64,000 nucleotides of DNA from Roseiarcus sp963835215 (GTDB lineage Bacteria; Pseudomonadota; Alphaproteobacteria; Rhizobiales; Beijerinckiaceae): positions 310,001 to 374,000 of the forward strand of contig CAWIES010000003.1 of the NCBI GenBank assembly GCA_963835215.1. The letters are read 5' to 3'. The position numbers were made by a program, and so were the translations under genes. Below the pieces are notes generated by a model that saw nothing but the letters and a program-made list of their open reading frames with translations, did not search any database and was not told the DNA's origin. Position 1 is the stretch's first letter. Each line of letters opens with the position of its first letter. Shown here piece by piece: positions 29,982-40,069 of the stretch.

Positions 29982-30130
29982 CCCCTTCGCCCCTTGCGGG
30001 GAAGGTGGCGCGAAGCGCCGGATGAGGGGTCGGCGCGCAAGCGCTTTCGGCGCAACCCCTCTTCGTCGGCCGAGGGCCTTCGGATCCGGCGCCTGCGCTG
30101 CGCACCTTCTCCCGCTAAGCGGGAGAAGGG
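29982..30130. repeat. Intergenic repeat, family D, copy 1 (between rplT and pheS)
   Basis: A GC-rich block holding CGCCCCTTGCGGGGAAGGTG and GCGCCGGATGAGGGG, ending in a perfect 11-bp hairpin (CCTTCTCCCGC at 30105-30115 with GCGGGAGAAGG at 30119-30129). The same building blocks (CTTCTCCCGC, GGGAGAAGGTGGC, GCCGGATGAGGG) recur at 48795-48900. Dispersed repeats of this type are frequent in Rhizobiales. Confidence 0.7.
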
Positions 30131-30157
30131 ACGCGCGCCGCGCAGGACAGGCCCGCG

Positions 30158-31242
30158 ATGACCGACCATTCCGCCCTGCTGCAGCAAACCCTCGCCGCGA
30201 TCGCCGAGGCGCGCGACGAAGCCGCGCTGGAGAATGCGCGCGTCGCCGCGCTCGGCAAGAAGGGGACGATCTCCGCCCTGCTTGCGACGCTCGGCAAAAT
30301 GTCGCCGGACGAGCGGCGCAGCGCCGGGCGCGGCGATCAACGCGCTGAAAGACGAAGTGAGCGCGGCGCTCGACGCGCGCCGCGGCGCGCTGAAGGCGGC
30401 GGCGCTGCAAGCGCGACTCGAACGCGAGGCGCTCGATGTCTCGCTGCCGGTGCGCGCGCGCCGGCGTCGAGACCGGCCGCATCCATCCGATCAGCCAGGT
30501 GCTCGACGAAATCACCGCGATCTTCGCCGAGATGGGCTTCTCGATCGCCGAAGGCCCGGACATCGAGAGCGACGACTACAATTTCACCAAGCTGAACTTC
30601 CCGCCCGGCCATCCGGCGCGCGAGATGCACGACACGTTCTTCTTCGCGCCCGACGCCAGCGGCGAGCGCAAGCTGCTGCGCACCCACACCAGCCCGGTGC
30701 AGGTGCGCACGATGCTCACGCAAAAGCCGCCGATCCGCGTCGTCTGCCCGGGCCGCACCTATCGCTGCGACTCCGACCAGACCCACACGCCGATGTTCCA
30801 TCAGGTCGAAGGGCTGGTGATCGACACATCGGCGACGCTCGCCAATCTCAAATGGGTGCTGGAGGAATTCTGCAAGGCGTTCTTCGAAGTCCCCAAGGTC
30901 GACATGCGCTTCCGGCCGAGCTTCTTTCCCTTCACCTCGCCCTCGATGGAAGTCGACATCCAGTGCCGGCGCTCGGGCGGCGAGATTCGCTTCGGCGAGG
31001 GCGAGGACTGGCTGGAGATTCTCGGCTGCGGCATGGTCCACGCCAATGTGCTGCGCAATTGCGGCCTCGATCCCGACGTCTACCAGGGCTTCGCCTGGGG
31101 CATGGGGATCGACCGCATCGCGATGCTCAAATACGGCCTGCCGGACCTGCGCGATTTCTTCGACGCAGACTTGCGCTGGATCGACCACTACGGCTTCAGG
31201 CCGCTCGACATCCCGACGCTGGCTGGCGGATTGAGCGGGTGA
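30158..31242 (+). CDS. pheS: Phenylalanyl-tRNA synthetase alpha chain (two frameshifts)
   Basis: About 360 residues after removing extra bases near 30331 and 30462. The N-terminal coiled coil (LQQTLAAIAEARDEAALENA) leads to the class II core: GRIHPISQVLDEITAIF (motif 1 region), TYRCDSDQTHTPMFHQVEG (motif 2), and GFAWGMGIDRIAMLKYG (motif 3). It forms the alpha2beta2 enzyme with PheT that charges tRNA-Phe. Both indels sit in or next to conserved stretches, and single-base removal restores them (RSAGAAINALKDE; VRARGVETGRIHP). Confidence 0.96.
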
Positions 31243-31275
31243 GACGATGAACGCGAAGCGATCACACCCTACGTC

Positions 31276-31384
31276 GTCATGGCCGGGCTTGACCCGGCCA
31301 TCCAGGCGCTTCGTCTTGGAAGCGCGATCGACCGGGACGCTTCAACCCAGGGACATGGATGGCCGGGTCAAGCCCGGCCATGAC
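31276..31384. repeat. Intergenic inverted repeat, family B, copy 1 (between pheS and pheT)
   Basis: Perfect inverted arms of about 28 bp (31276-31303 and 31357-31384) enclose ~53 bp. Each arm itself contains the small palindrome GGCCGGGCTTGACCCGGCC. The same element occurs at 59282-59382, and similar ones are common in Bradyrhizobium-like genomes. It interrupts the pheS-pheT operon without breaking a gene. Confidence 0.8.
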
Positions 31385-31421
31385 GCAAGAGGGGCTAGCG
31401 CCCCAGAGGCCTAGCGTAGCG

Positions 31422-33829
31422 ATGAAATTCACCCTCTCCTGGCTCAAAGATCATCTCGACACGACCGCCTCGCTGGCCGAGATCGTCGATGCGCTGACGC
31501 GCGTCGGGCTCGAGGTCGAGGGCGTCGAGGACGCGAGCGCGAAGTACAAAGGCTTCGTCGTCGCGCGGGTGATCGAGGCCAAGCAGCACCCGAACGCCGA
31601 CCGTCTGCGCGTCTGCATGGTCGACGCCGGCGGCGAGCCCGTGCAGGTCGTCTGCGGCGCGCCCAACGCCCGCACCGGCATGAAGAGCGTGTTCTCGCCG
31701 GTCGGCACCTTCATTCCCGGGCAAGAACATCACGCTCGCCAAGGGCGTCATCCGCGGCGTCGAGTCGAACGGCATGCTGTGCTCGGCGGCCGAGCTGGAA
31801 CTCTCCAACGATCACGACGGCATCATCGACTTGCCCGACGACGCGCCGGTCGGCGTCGCTTACGCGAGCTATGCCGGCCTCGACGATCCCGTCATCGACG
31901 TCTCGCTGACGCCCAACCGGCCCGACGCGACTGGCGTTGCCGGCATCGCCCGCGATCTCGCCGCCGCCGGCCTCGGCAAACTGAAGACACAAGCGCCGAC
32001 GCCGATCGCGGGATCTTTCGATTGCCCGACGCACGGTGGCGCTCGATTTCTCCGCCGAGGACGCGAAGCTCTGCCCGGCCTTCGCGCTGCGCCTGGTGCG
32101 CGGCGTCGACAACGGCGCTTCGCCCGAATGGATGCAGAAGCGCCTGCGCGCGATCGGCCTCAGGCCGATCAACGCGCTGGTCGATGTGACCAACTATCTC
32201 ACCTTCGACCGCGGCCGGCCGCTACACGTCTTCGATCTCGCCAAGGTCAAGGGCGCGCTCAGGGTGCGCCGCGCCCGCGCCGGCGAAAGCGTGCTGGCGC
32301 TCGACGGCAAGACCTACGCGCTCGACGACAGCATGGTGGTGATCGCCGACGACAATGGCGTCGAATCGATCGCTGGCGTGATGGGCGGCGAGCATTCCGG
32401 CTGCGACGCCTCGACCCGCGACGTGCTGATCGAGAGCGCGCTGTGGGACCCGGTCAACATCGCCCAGACCGGCCGCAAGCTCGGCATCGTCACCGACGCG
32501 CGCTATCGGTTCGAGCGCGGCGTCGATCCTGAATTCTGCGTGCCCGGCTTGGAGCTGGCGACGCGCATGGTTCTCGACATCTGCGGCGGCGAGCCCTCGC
32601 GCCTTTATGTCGCGGGCGATCCGGCGAAGCCGAGGCGCGTCATCGACTTCCCCTATAGCGAGGTGAAGCGGCTGATCGGCGTCGACATTCCCGAAAGCGA
32701 AGGGATGGCAATCCTGGCGCGGCTCGGATTCGAGACGCGCGCGGGCAAGGCGATCGTTCCCAGTTGGCGCCCCGACATCGAGGGCAAGGCTGACATCGTC
32801 GAGCAAATCATCCGCATCGCCGGACTGGATCGCGTGCCGACGACGCCCTTGCCGCCCCTGAGCGAAGGCGTCCCGGCGCCGGTGCTGACGCTACCGCAAA
32901 AGCGCACCCGGCTCGCCAAGCGGACGCTCGCCGCCCTCGGCTTGCGCGAAGCGGTGACTTGGTCGTTCATCGCCAAGCCGGCGGCCGAGTTGTTTGGCGG
33001 CGGCAAGCCGGAGCTGGCGCTCGCCAACCCGATCGCCGCCGATCTCTCCGACATGCGCCCAAGCCTCGCGCCAGGCCTGATCGCCGCAGCCGAGCGCAAT
33101 GCCCGGCGCGGCCTCGCCGATGTCGCGCTGTTCGAAGTTGGACAGATTTTCCTCGGCTCGGGCGAGAACGACCAGCGCATCGCCGCCGCCGCGGTGCGGC
33201 GCGGCGCCGCGAAGACGCGCGGCGAAGGGCGCCACTGGAGCGGCGGGGGAACTGTCGACGTCTATGACGCCAAGAGCGACGCGCTGGCGCTGCTCGCTTC
33301 GCTCGGCGTCGCAGCGGGCGCGGTGCAGATCGTGCCCGGCGGCCCCGCCTTCCTCCACCCCGGTCGCTCGGCGACGTTGCAGTTCGGACCAAAGAATATC
33401 GCTGGCTGGTTCGGCGAAATTCATCCGAGCGCGCTCGAGGCGCTCGACGCCGAAGGGCCGCTGGTCGCCTTCGAGATCACGCTCGACACCATTCCCGCCG
33501 CCAAGGCGCGACCGACCAAGGCGAAGCCGCAACTCGAGCGCTCCGAATTCATGCCGGTGCAGCGCGACCTCGCCTTCGTCGTCGCCGAGAGCGCGCCAGC
33601 CGGCGACATTCTCAAGGCGGCGCTGTCGGCTGACCGCGCGCTGATCGCCAGCGCCGACGTGTTCGACGTCTATCGCGGGCCCGGCGTGCCGGAGGGGAGC
33701 AAGTCGGTGGCGATCGCTGTGACGTTGCAGCCGCGCGAGCGCACGCTGACCGACGCCGAGATCGAAGCGGTCATCGCCAAGATCGTCGCCGAAGTCGGCA
33801 AGAGAACGGGCGCGACGCTGCGGCTGTGA
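31422..33829 (+). CDS. pheT: Phenylalanyl-tRNA synthetase beta chain (two frameshifts)
   Basis: About 801 residues from MKFTLSWLKDHLDTTASLAE after removing one extra base near 31719 (IPGKNITLAKGVIRG restored) and one near 32030. The N-terminal EMAP/OB-like tRNA-binding part (AKQHPNADRLRVCMVDAGG), B3/B4 editing, B5 and the C-terminal anticodon-binding domain (RSEFMPVQRDLAFVV) follow in the usual order. It corrects mischarged Tyr and binds tRNA-Phe. The family B repeat separates it from pheS. Confidence 0.95.
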
Positions 33830-33842
33830 TCGAACGAGGCGC

Positions 33843-34274
33843 CTAGTCCGCCCGCTTCCACACCAGCGCCACCGTTCCGAGGCCGTGCGACGATCCGTCG
33901 TTGCTCAGTGTGAGTTGGTCGCCGACCAACGCTGCGATCCGGCGCTCGTCCCGCCCGGTGGCGGAAGGGCGACTGCCGGCGTCGATATGCAGCGTGACGG
34001 CGCTCGCCGCCTCGTCGACCTTGTATTCGCCGAAATAGGCGAGCGCTCCGGCGCGACCGGCGCCGGCGATCACGACTGAGTAATGGCCGGCGGGGTCAAA
34101 GAACATCGAACCTTGCGGCGCCGCGCCATAAGGCTGCTGACCGCCGATGGCGACCGAAACGAGGCTCCAGTGGCCGACGAGTCGGCTCGCCAGCGTCGGG
34201 GTCTGGGCAAAAGCTGAGCCGGCGAGGAGCAGGCCCGCCAGCAGCGCCGCGCCCGTGCGGGCGATTGTCCTCAT
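33843..34274 (-). CDS. Secreted lipocalin-like protein
   Basis: 143 residues with a signal peptide (MRTIARTGAALLAGLLLAGSAFAQ, cut after Ala) and a mature part resembling the lipocalin-like domain seen in small bacterial proteins (LVGHWSLVSV, MFFDPAGHYSVVI, YFGEYKVDE). The start at 34274 gives a clean signal peptide; a longer frame upstream does not. The ligand is unknown. It converges on pheT and diverges from the serine protease gene. Confidence 0.8.
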   Translation of the reverse strand: MRTIARTGAALLAGLLLAGSAFAQTPTLASRLVGHWSLVSVAIGGQQPYGAAPQGSMFFDPAGHYSVVIAGAGRAGALAYFGEYKVDEAASAVTLHIDAGSRPSATGRDERRIAALVGDQLTLSNDGSSHGLGTVALVWKRAD

Positions 34275-34438
34275 GGCTAAAGCCCCCACCCCCGACCGAC
34301 CGACGCCGGCCCCCATCATAGAGCGCAAGGCGCCAAACGCGCCAGTCGTGCGAAACGGCGCGGAATGGCCTTTTGCCCAGCGCTTGCGGCAGCTAAGCTC
34401 GCTTGAACATACTGGGCGCAAGGTGGCGGGGGACATTG

Positions 34439-35422
34439 ATGCGTAGGCTGAGCCTCTTCGTCGTCTTCGTCGTCGCGCTGGCCGGGATCGGCGCCGCCGG
34501 GACGATCTCTTCGCTTGCGCCGAACACGCCAATTCGCCTGGCGCAGATCATCCCAGACACTTCGCCGGCGGAGGCGACGACCGGCAATCCGAGCCTCGCG
34601 CCGCTCAAATGGGTCGGCCTGTTGGCAATTCCCGACCCGACCGACAAGGACCCGGACTCGATCGTCGAATGCACCGGACAATTCATCAAGCCCAACGTCG
34701 TGCTGACCGCCGCTCATTGTCTGCGCGATCTGCCCACGAACCCGAGCGGGCCATGGCCCGACGTGACCAAGGGCACGTTCTGGCTGCAATACCAGAACCA
34801 GCAGGGCACGGCGTTCAAGATCCTGTGCGGCGCCGTCAATCCGCTGTGGACCTTGCCGAGCAATTTCTCGACCATGACCGACGACCAAAAGGACGACGCC
34901 AAGCTCGTCGCCTACCAGCACGATTTCGCCATGCTGCTGGTCGACGGGCAAAGCCCGACCGGCGTCATGCCTTACCTGCTCGACTGGAAAGGCAAGTTCG
35001 GCTACGCGACGCGCGTCGGCTACGCCAGCGACATTCTCAACGGGCAGATCATCCAGAAGTCTGGCGGCGCGGTGTTCTTCGCCGACGCGATCCCGATACT
35101 GGACAAGTCCTATCCCGCCCTCGTCGTGCAATGGGCGCCCACGACCGAGCTCACCAGCGGCACCAGCGGCGGGGCCTGGATCGCCAAGTTCAATACGACC
35201 GAGGGAACGGGCAAGAACGAGTTGATCGCCGTCACCTCGTTCTCGTTCGACGACTATCCCGGCGGCGAGGGCGCCGCCTACCTCACAGCCGCGGAATTCA
35301 ATCCGTTGCTCGACCTCGTCTCCAAGGGTTGCAAGACGGCGCAGGCGCCGCCGCAGCCGCAGGTGAATGGACCGGGCGGCAGGCAAGCGGGTCCGCAATC
35401 GTCGGGCGGCGGCGCCAACTGA
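34439..35422 (+). CDS. Secreted trypsin-like serine protease
   Basis: 327 residues with an N-terminal signal (MRRLSLFVVFVVALAGIGAA). The catalytic triad of the S1 fold is readable: His93 in LTAAHC, Asp162 in HDFAMLL, Ser243 in GTSGGAW. Cys78 and Cys94 could pair. The C-terminal ~30 residues are a Gln/Pro/Gly tail. GTSGG replaces the more common GDSGG, as in some glutamyl-endopeptidase-like bacterial proteases. The start at 34439 was preferred over an ATG 12 codons upstream because the signal peptide starts there. Expected in the periplasm or outside the cell; target unknown. Confidence 0.87.
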   Translation: MRRLSLFVVFVVALAGIGAAGTISSLAPNTPIRLAQIIPDTSPAEATTGNPSLAPLKWVGLLAIPDPTDKDPDSIVECTGQFIKPNVVLTAAHCLRDLPTNPSGPWPDVTKGTFWLQYQNQQGTAFKILCGAVNPLWTLPSNFSTMTDDQKDDAKLVAYQHDFAMLLVDGQSPTGVMPYLLDWKGKFGYATRVGYASDILNGQIIQKSGGAVFFADAIPILDKSYPALVVQWAPTTELTSGTSGGAWIAKFNTTEGTGKNELIAVTSFSFDDYPGGEGAAYLTAAEFNPLLDLVSKGCKTAQAPPQPQVNGPGGRQAGPQSSGGGAN

Positions 35423-35513
35423 GGACGCCTAGGGCGGGCAGGACAGGCTGCGCGCGCCGCGTTTGGCGCCCCTTATGCTTGGAATGCGCCATGACAACGA
35501 GGGCAACGCGCCA

Positions 35514-36939
35514 ATGAGCGAGTTCGAACTGATCATCCGCGGCGGCGAGGTGGTCACCGCCGCTGACCAATTCCGCGCCGACGTCGGCGTGCGCGGCGGC
35601 AAAATCGTCGCGGTCGCCGAGAGCCTCGAAGATGGCGCGAAAGAGATCGACGCCTCCGGCCTGCTGGTCATGCCGGGCGGAATCGACAGCCACGTCCATC
35701 TCGCCCAGCCGGCGTTCGGCGGCCCGAAAATGGCTGACGGTTTCGAGAGCGGCACGCGCTCGGCGATCGCAGGGGGCAACACCACCCTGCTGCCGTTCGC
35801 GCTGCAGCCGCGCGGCGCTTCGCTGCGCGCTTCCGTGATGGCCTATCACAAGGAGGCCGACGGCAATTCGTACTGCGACTACGGCTTTCACCTGATCGTC
35901 ACCGACCCGTCGCCCTCCGTGCTTGGACAGGAGCTGCCGGCGCTGGTCGCCGACGGCTACTCGTCGTTCAAGGTGTTCATGACCTACGACGATCTGGTGC
36001 TGAACGACCGGCAGATGCTCGAAGTGTTCGAATGCGCGCGCTCATGCGGCGCGCTGGTGATGGTCCATTGCGAGGGCTATGACGCGATCAAGTTCATGAC
36101 GCAGCGGCTCGAAGCGGCGGGCAAGACGGCGCCTTACTATCACGCCGTGTCGCGACCCGAGGTGGTCGAGCGCGAGGCGACTCATCGCGCGATCAGCCAC
36201 GGCGAATTGCTCGACACGCCGATCATGGTCGTCCACGTCTCCGGCCGCGAGGCGATGGAGCAAATCCGCTGGGCGCAGCAGCGCGGCCTCAAGGTCTATG
36301 GCGAGACCTGCACGCAATATGTCTCGCTGACCGCCGACGATCTCAAGGGCCTCAACATGGATGAGAGCGGCGGCAAATATGTCTGCTCGCCGCCACCGCG
36401 CGACCACGCCTCGTGGGAGGCGATCTGGGAGGGCATTCGCACCGGCGTGTTTCAGACCTTCTCGTCCGACCACTGCCCGTTCTACTACGAGGGCTCGGAG
36501 GGCAAGCTGAACCCGAAGGCGCGCACCTCGTTCAAGTGGGTGCCCAACGGCATCCCCGGCGTCGAAGTGCGCATGCCGATCCTCTATTCGAAGGGCGTCA
36601 ACGAGGGCCGCATCACGCGTCAACGAATTCGTCGCGCTCACCTCGACCAACCACGCCAAGATGTATGGCCTCTATCCGCACAAGGGCTCGATCGGCGTCG
36701 GCTTCGACGCCGACATCGTGCTGTGGGACCCGAATCGGCGCGAGACGATCCGCCAGGAAATCATGCACCACGGCGCCGACTACACGCCCTACGAGGGCAT
36801 GGTCGTCACCGGCTGGCCCGCAGTGACGCTGCTGCGCGGCGAAGTGGTCGCGGAAGACGGCAGGATCATTGGGGCGAAGGGGGCGGGGCGGTTTCTCAAG
36901 CGCGAGCTGTCGCCCTACGCGCGGCCGCGGGGGCATTGA
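35514..36939 (+). CDS. Dihydropyrimidinase / D-hydantoinase (one frameshift)
   Basis: About 474 residues from MSEFELIIRGGEVVTAADQF after removing one extra base near 36619 (ITVNEFVALTSTNHAKMYG restored). The binuclear metal site is complete: His60 and His62 (DSHVH), carboxylated Lys153 (SSFKVFMTYD), His185 (VHCE), His241 (VVHVSG) and Asp319 (SSDHCPF). The family hydrolyses cyclic imides: dihydrouracil, hydantoins, or close relatives. No other pyrimidine-degradation gene is adjacent; a hydantoin-racemase-type gene lies ~10 kb away. No clear promoter seen. Confidence 0.92.
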
Positions 36940-37042
36940 GGCGCAACTCCAACTCGAGACGAAAGTCGACGCAAAGGTCTTGCTTGACGGAAGCGCAATC
37001 GCCGCTCAGCGGCAGCCGCGTCCGGTATTCTCGTCTCGGTTA

Positions 37043-37078
37043 GGGCCGCCCAAGAATTCAGCCTCTCCCGGGCGGCCC
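37043..37078. terminator. Possible bidirectional terminator hairpin
   Basis: GGGCCGCCC at 37043-37051 pairs with GGGCGGCCC at 37070-37078 around an 18-base loop. It lies between the ends of two convergent genes, where a shared terminator would be expected, but no T-run follows on either strand. Confidence 0.35.
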
Positions 37079-37103
37079 GCCAACAATCGTATCCCTTGCC
37101 GCC

Positions 37104-37544
37104 CTACCTTACCGTGATCGCCAAACCGTTGAGGTCCGCGCTGACGATAGCGCCCACTGATTCGCCGGTAAGATTCAGCACTGCGCCATTCTGGTTGGTC
37201 AGCACGATCGCTTGCGCGCCCTGGCCGACGGCCGCGCCGACGTTCCCGGCGGCATAGACGCCTGTGACGTCAGACGGCCCGCGGATGTTGCTCACAACGC
37301 CGTGGAAGCGCGTCTGGGAAGCGCCGAACGTGAACCCGTAGCTGATGCCGCCGATATCGAGCAGATATCGCCTGCCGTGGAAAAAAAGCGAACCAGAACC
37401 CGCCGAGCCGCCAAGGACAAAGCCTGCCTTGACCACCGTTAGGGAGATGTTGCCGCCGTCCGCGTATGCCGGGGTTTCAATTGCTGCGCCGAAAAACGCG
37501 AGCAATGCGATCAGACTTGAACGAAATACGGATGTCGCGCGCAT
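37104..37544 (-). CDS. Secreted glycine-rich protein of unknown function
   Basis: 146 residues with a signal peptide (MRATSVFRSSLIALLAFFGA ... TPAYA). The mature part is a beta-rich, Gly-rich domain (KAGFVLGGSAGSGSLFFHGR, GGISYGFTFGASQTRFHGVV, AIVLTNQNGAVLNL). The pattern recalls small secreted proteins of Burkholderia and Rhizobiales, but I cannot name a family safely. The ATG at 37544 has GGGAG nine bases upstream; a longer start at 37598 would hide the signal peptide. It converges on the dihydropyrimidinase gene. Confidence 0.75.
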   Translation of the reverse strand: MRATSVFRSSLIALLAFFGAAIETPAYADGGNISLTVVKAGFVLGGSAGSGSLFFHGRRYLLDIGGISYGFTFGASQTRFHGVVSNIRGPSDVTGVYAAGNVGAAVGQGAQAIVLTNQNGAVLNLTGESVGAIVSADLNGLAITVR

Positions 37545-37695
37545 GATTTTTGGCACTCCCAAGATAAGACGAAGGTTCGAATGAACTCCTCGATCCAAGC
37601 TATGATATCGCGAGGAGAAGCCAAACCACTAATGGGCAGGCGATCCGACACCGGATCTGCGACGCGAGCGCTACCGTCAGCGCCACGAAACCGGT

Positions 37696-37738
37696 GGGTC
37701 AATTTTGGACGCCGATCGAGGGTCAACTTTGGACGCCG
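37696..37738. repeat. Tandem 19-bp direct repeat, possible insertion-element end
   Basis: Two copies of GGGTCAAYTTTGGACGCCG (37696-37714 and 37720-37738) differ at one base and start 24 bp apart. Multiple short repeats of this look are found at the ends of some IS21-like elements. No transposase lies nearby, so at most a remnant is present. The tRNA-Thr gene is 117 bp away. Confidence 0.45.
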
Positions 37739-37854
37739 TTTGACGCGTCGCCTTCGCGCGCGGCGCCCACTTGCCGCTTTCGTTGAGTATGTTCGAGGCC
37801 GGGGCCCGGAAGCCGTGCGCCGTCAGCGGACGCTTTCGGAAGTGGGCGGAACGG

Positions 37855-37927
37855 TGCCGGTTGCAGGAATCGAACCCACGACCAACGGTTTACAAAACCG
37901 CTGCTCTACCAACTGAGCTAAACCGGC
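37855..37927 (-). tRNA. tRNA-Thr (anticodon TGT)
   Basis: 73 nt, read on the minus strand. Acceptor arms GCCGGTT and AACCGGC pair fully; the D-arm GCTC...GAGC, the anticodon stem GCGGT/ACCGT around TTTGTAA, and the T-arm with GGTTCGAAT are all in place. Anticodon TGT reads ACA and probably other Thr codons. The 3' CCA is not encoded. Confidence 0.95.
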
Positions 37928-38006
37928 GCGCCGACCGCAGCTTTCGTCGCGGATGGCTAGCAGCGTGCATCCGCTCAAGCAAGTCCAGCGCGCAAGCAAG
38001 TCTGGC

Positions 38007-38402
38007 TCAGCCGACCGTCGCCTCCCAATGCCCGGCGACGACCACCCCCTCCCCCTCGCCCGGCCAGGGCGGCATGGTGACGGCGACGAAGGCGAGCGGC
38101 GCGTCGGGCGCGGCGCGGAACTGGAAGCGGGTTCCCAGCGGGATGGTCGCACAGACGCCGGGGCCGATCGCCACGACCTCTTCGTGATCGCCAGCGGCGC
38201 GCCAGAGCTCGCCGCGCCCGGCGACGAACCACCAGATTTCCTCGACCGTGCGATGGGCGATGGCCTGCGAAACCGCGCCCGCCGGCAGCTCGAAATGGGC
38301 GAAGCTGCCGCCCGCGAGCGAGGCCAGCAGCCGGACCGCCGTCCCGTCGGGCGCGAGGGCGTCGGGCGCGGCGGCGAGCGATTTGGTTTCAAAGGCGCGC
38401 AT
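38007..38402 (-). CDS. Cupin-domain protein
   Basis: 131 residues from MRAFETKSLAAAPDALAPDG; an ATG four codons earlier is possible. A single cupin barrel has motif 1-like GGSFAHFELPAGAVSQAIAH...EEIWWFVAGRG and motif 2-like GPGVCATIPLGTRFQFR. Such proteins bind a metal and a small molecule; the substrate is unknown. It lies downstream of tRNA-Thr on the same strand as read from the left, between it and the family C repeat. Confidence 0.82.
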   Translation of the reverse strand: MRAFETKSLAAAPDALAPDGTAVRLLASLAGGSFAHFELPAGAVSQAIAHRTVEEIWWFVAGRGELWRAAGDHEEVVAIGPGVCATIPLGTRFQFRAAPDAPLAFVAVTMPPWPGEGEGVVVAGHWEATVG

Positions 38403-38469
38403 CGCCGGCTCCACGAGGATTCACGCCAAGGTGGGCGCGCGCTCCCGCGTGCGCAAGTGCGGGCTTCCT

Positions 38470-38601
38470 CATCGTGAGGAGCTCGCGAAGCGGGCGTCTC
38501 GAACGACGAGGAAGCCGGGCCGCCGCTCCAAGCGGCCGCGGGTCAAGCGCCGAGCCCCCCGTCGTTCGAGACGCGCCGCTCCCGCGGCGCTCCTCACGAT
38601 G
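38470..38601. repeat. Intergenic inverted repeat, family C, copy 1
   Basis: The arms at 38470-38507 and 38561-38601 are imperfect inverted copies (CATCGTGAGGAGC ... GTCTCGAACGAC versus GTCGTTCGAGACGC ... GCTCCTCACGATG), each with an internal hairpin. A related element sits at 62226-62336. It occupies the gap upstream of pyrE. Confidence 0.75.
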
Positions 38602-38667
38602 AGGGCGATCGGCGGCGCTCTAGCCTAGCCCTTTTGCCCCCATGCCGGGGCCTGCTATGTAGGCGCC

Positions 38668-39270
38668 ATGGATGCGACAATCGACCTTTCGCCCGATGAG
38701 GCGCTCGCTGAATTTCGCGCGGCTGGCGCGCTGCTGGAGGGGCATTTCATCCTCTCCTCCGGGCTGCATTCGCCGGTCTTTTTGCAGAAGATGTTCGTCT
38801 TCCAGGATCCGGCGCGCACGGAAAAACTGTGCCGGGCGCTGGCGCGCAAGGCCGAGGCCGCCTTCGGCAAAATCGACGTTGTCGTCTCGCCGGCGCTGGG
38901 GGGCATCGTGCCGGGCTACGAGACCGCGCGCTGGCTCGGGGCCAAGGCGATCTTCGTCGAGCGCGAGAACGGCGCCTTCAAATTGCGCCGCGGCTTTGCG
39001 ATTGCGCCGGGCGCGCGGGTGCTGATGGTCGAGGACATCATCACCACCGGCCTGTCGTCGCGCGAGTGCCTGGCGGCGATCGCCGAGCATCCCGGCCGCA
39101 TCCTTGGCGCGGCCTGCCTGATCGATCGATCGGGCGGCAAGGCCGAACTCGGCGTTCCGCGCGTCGCTCTCGCCACGCTCGACATTCCCGCCTACCCCGC
39201 CGACGCGTTGCCGCCCGAACTCGCCGCGACGCCGGCGATCAAGCCCGGCAGCCGCGCGCTCGCGGGCTGA
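38668..39270 (+). CDS. pyrE: Orotate phosphoribosyltransferase
   Basis: 200 residues, complete. The PRPP-binding motif VLMVEDIITTG is at 118-128, and the flexible-loop region VERENGAFKLRRGF precedes it. The family makes orotidine 5'-phosphate from orotate and PRPP in pyrimidine synthesis. It starts a same-strand group with pdxJ and acpS (37 bp to pdxJ). The dihydroorotate dehydrogenase gene pyrD is also in this window at 62721. Confidence 0.96.
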   Translation: MDATIDLSPDEALAEFRAAGALLEGHFILSSGLHSPVFLQKMFVFQDPARTEKLCRALARKAEAAFGKIDVVVSPALGGIVPGYETARWLGAKAIFVERENGAFKLRRGFAIAPGARVLMVEDIITTGLSSRECLAAIAEHPGRILGAACLIDRSGGKAELGVPRVALATLDIPAYPADALPPELAATPAIKPGSRALAG

Positions 39271-39307
39271 CCTTCGCCGCTTCAACTGAAGCGCGAGGCG
39301 AAACGAA

Positions 39308-40069
39308 ATGGAGACCGTCTTGGCCAGGTTGCGCCTCGGAGTGAACGTCGATCACGTCGCGACGGTGCGCAACGCGCGCGGCGGCGCCCTGCCCGATCCC
39401 GTGCGCGCGGCGCTGATCGCGATCGAGGCCGGCGCCGACGGCATCACCGCGCATTTGCGCGAAGATCGCCGCCACATTCATGACGACGACATGCGCCGGC
39501 TCAAGGAGGCGATCGGCAAGCCGCTCAACTTCGAGATGGCGGCGACCGAACCGATGCTCGACATCGCGCTGAACATCCGCCCGCACGCCTGCTGCCTGGT
39601 GCCCGAGAAGCGCACCGAGCGCACCACCGAGGGTGGCCTCGACGTCATCGGCGGCCACAACGCGCTGAAACCGTTCGTGGCCGAGCTGGGACGCGCCGGC
39701 GTGCGCGTGTCGCTGTTCATCGAGCCCTCGATCGAGGCGCTCGAAGCGTCCGCCTCGCTACGCGCGCCGGTGGTCGAGCTGCACACCGGCGCCTGGTGCA
39801 ACGCGCTGGAGCGCCATGAGCGCGAGCGCGCGACCCACGAATTCGAGCGGCTGCGCGCTGCCGCGGCGAAGGCGACTGCGCTCGGCGTCGAGTGCCACGC
39901 CGGCCACGGCCTCGACTACGACACGGCGCGCACGATCGCGGCGCTGCCGCAGATCGCCGAACTCAACATCGGCCATTTCCTGGTCGGCGAGGCGATTTTT
40001 GTCGGCCTCGCCGAGACCGTGCGCCGCATGCGCGCGGCGATGGACGAGGGCCGCGGAGCGGGCCGATGA
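39308..40069 (+). CDS. pdxJ: Pyridoxine 5'-phosphate synthase
   Basis: 253 residues. Conserved stretches include LRLGVNVDHVATVRNARGG at the start, AHLREDRRHIHDDDM, VPEKRTERTTEGGLDV, FIEPS, ELHTG and the closing LNIGHFLVGEAIFVGL. It condenses 1-amino-acetone 3-phosphate with deoxyxylulose 5-phosphate to give pyridoxine 5'-phosphate; its second substrate comes from the dxs product, and dxs is at 53487. Its TGA overlaps the acpS ATG (ATGA). Confidence 0.97.
   Translation: METVLARLRLGVNVDHVATVRNARGGALPDPVRAALIAIEAGADGITAHLREDRRHIHDDDMRRLKEAIGKPLNFEMAATEPMLDIALNIRPHACCLVPEKRTERTTEGGLDVIGGHNALKPFVAELGRAGVRVSLFIEPSIEALEASASLRAPVVELHTGAWCNALERHERERATHEFERLRAAAAKATALGVECHAGHGLDYDTARTIAALPQIAELNIGHFLVGEAIFVGLAETVRRMRAAMDEGRGAGR

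Noticed and set aside
37540..38400. Integrated element or genomic island at tRNA-Thr
   Set aside because: No integrase, no duplicated tRNA 3' end and ordinary genes on both sides; only a small repeat is present.
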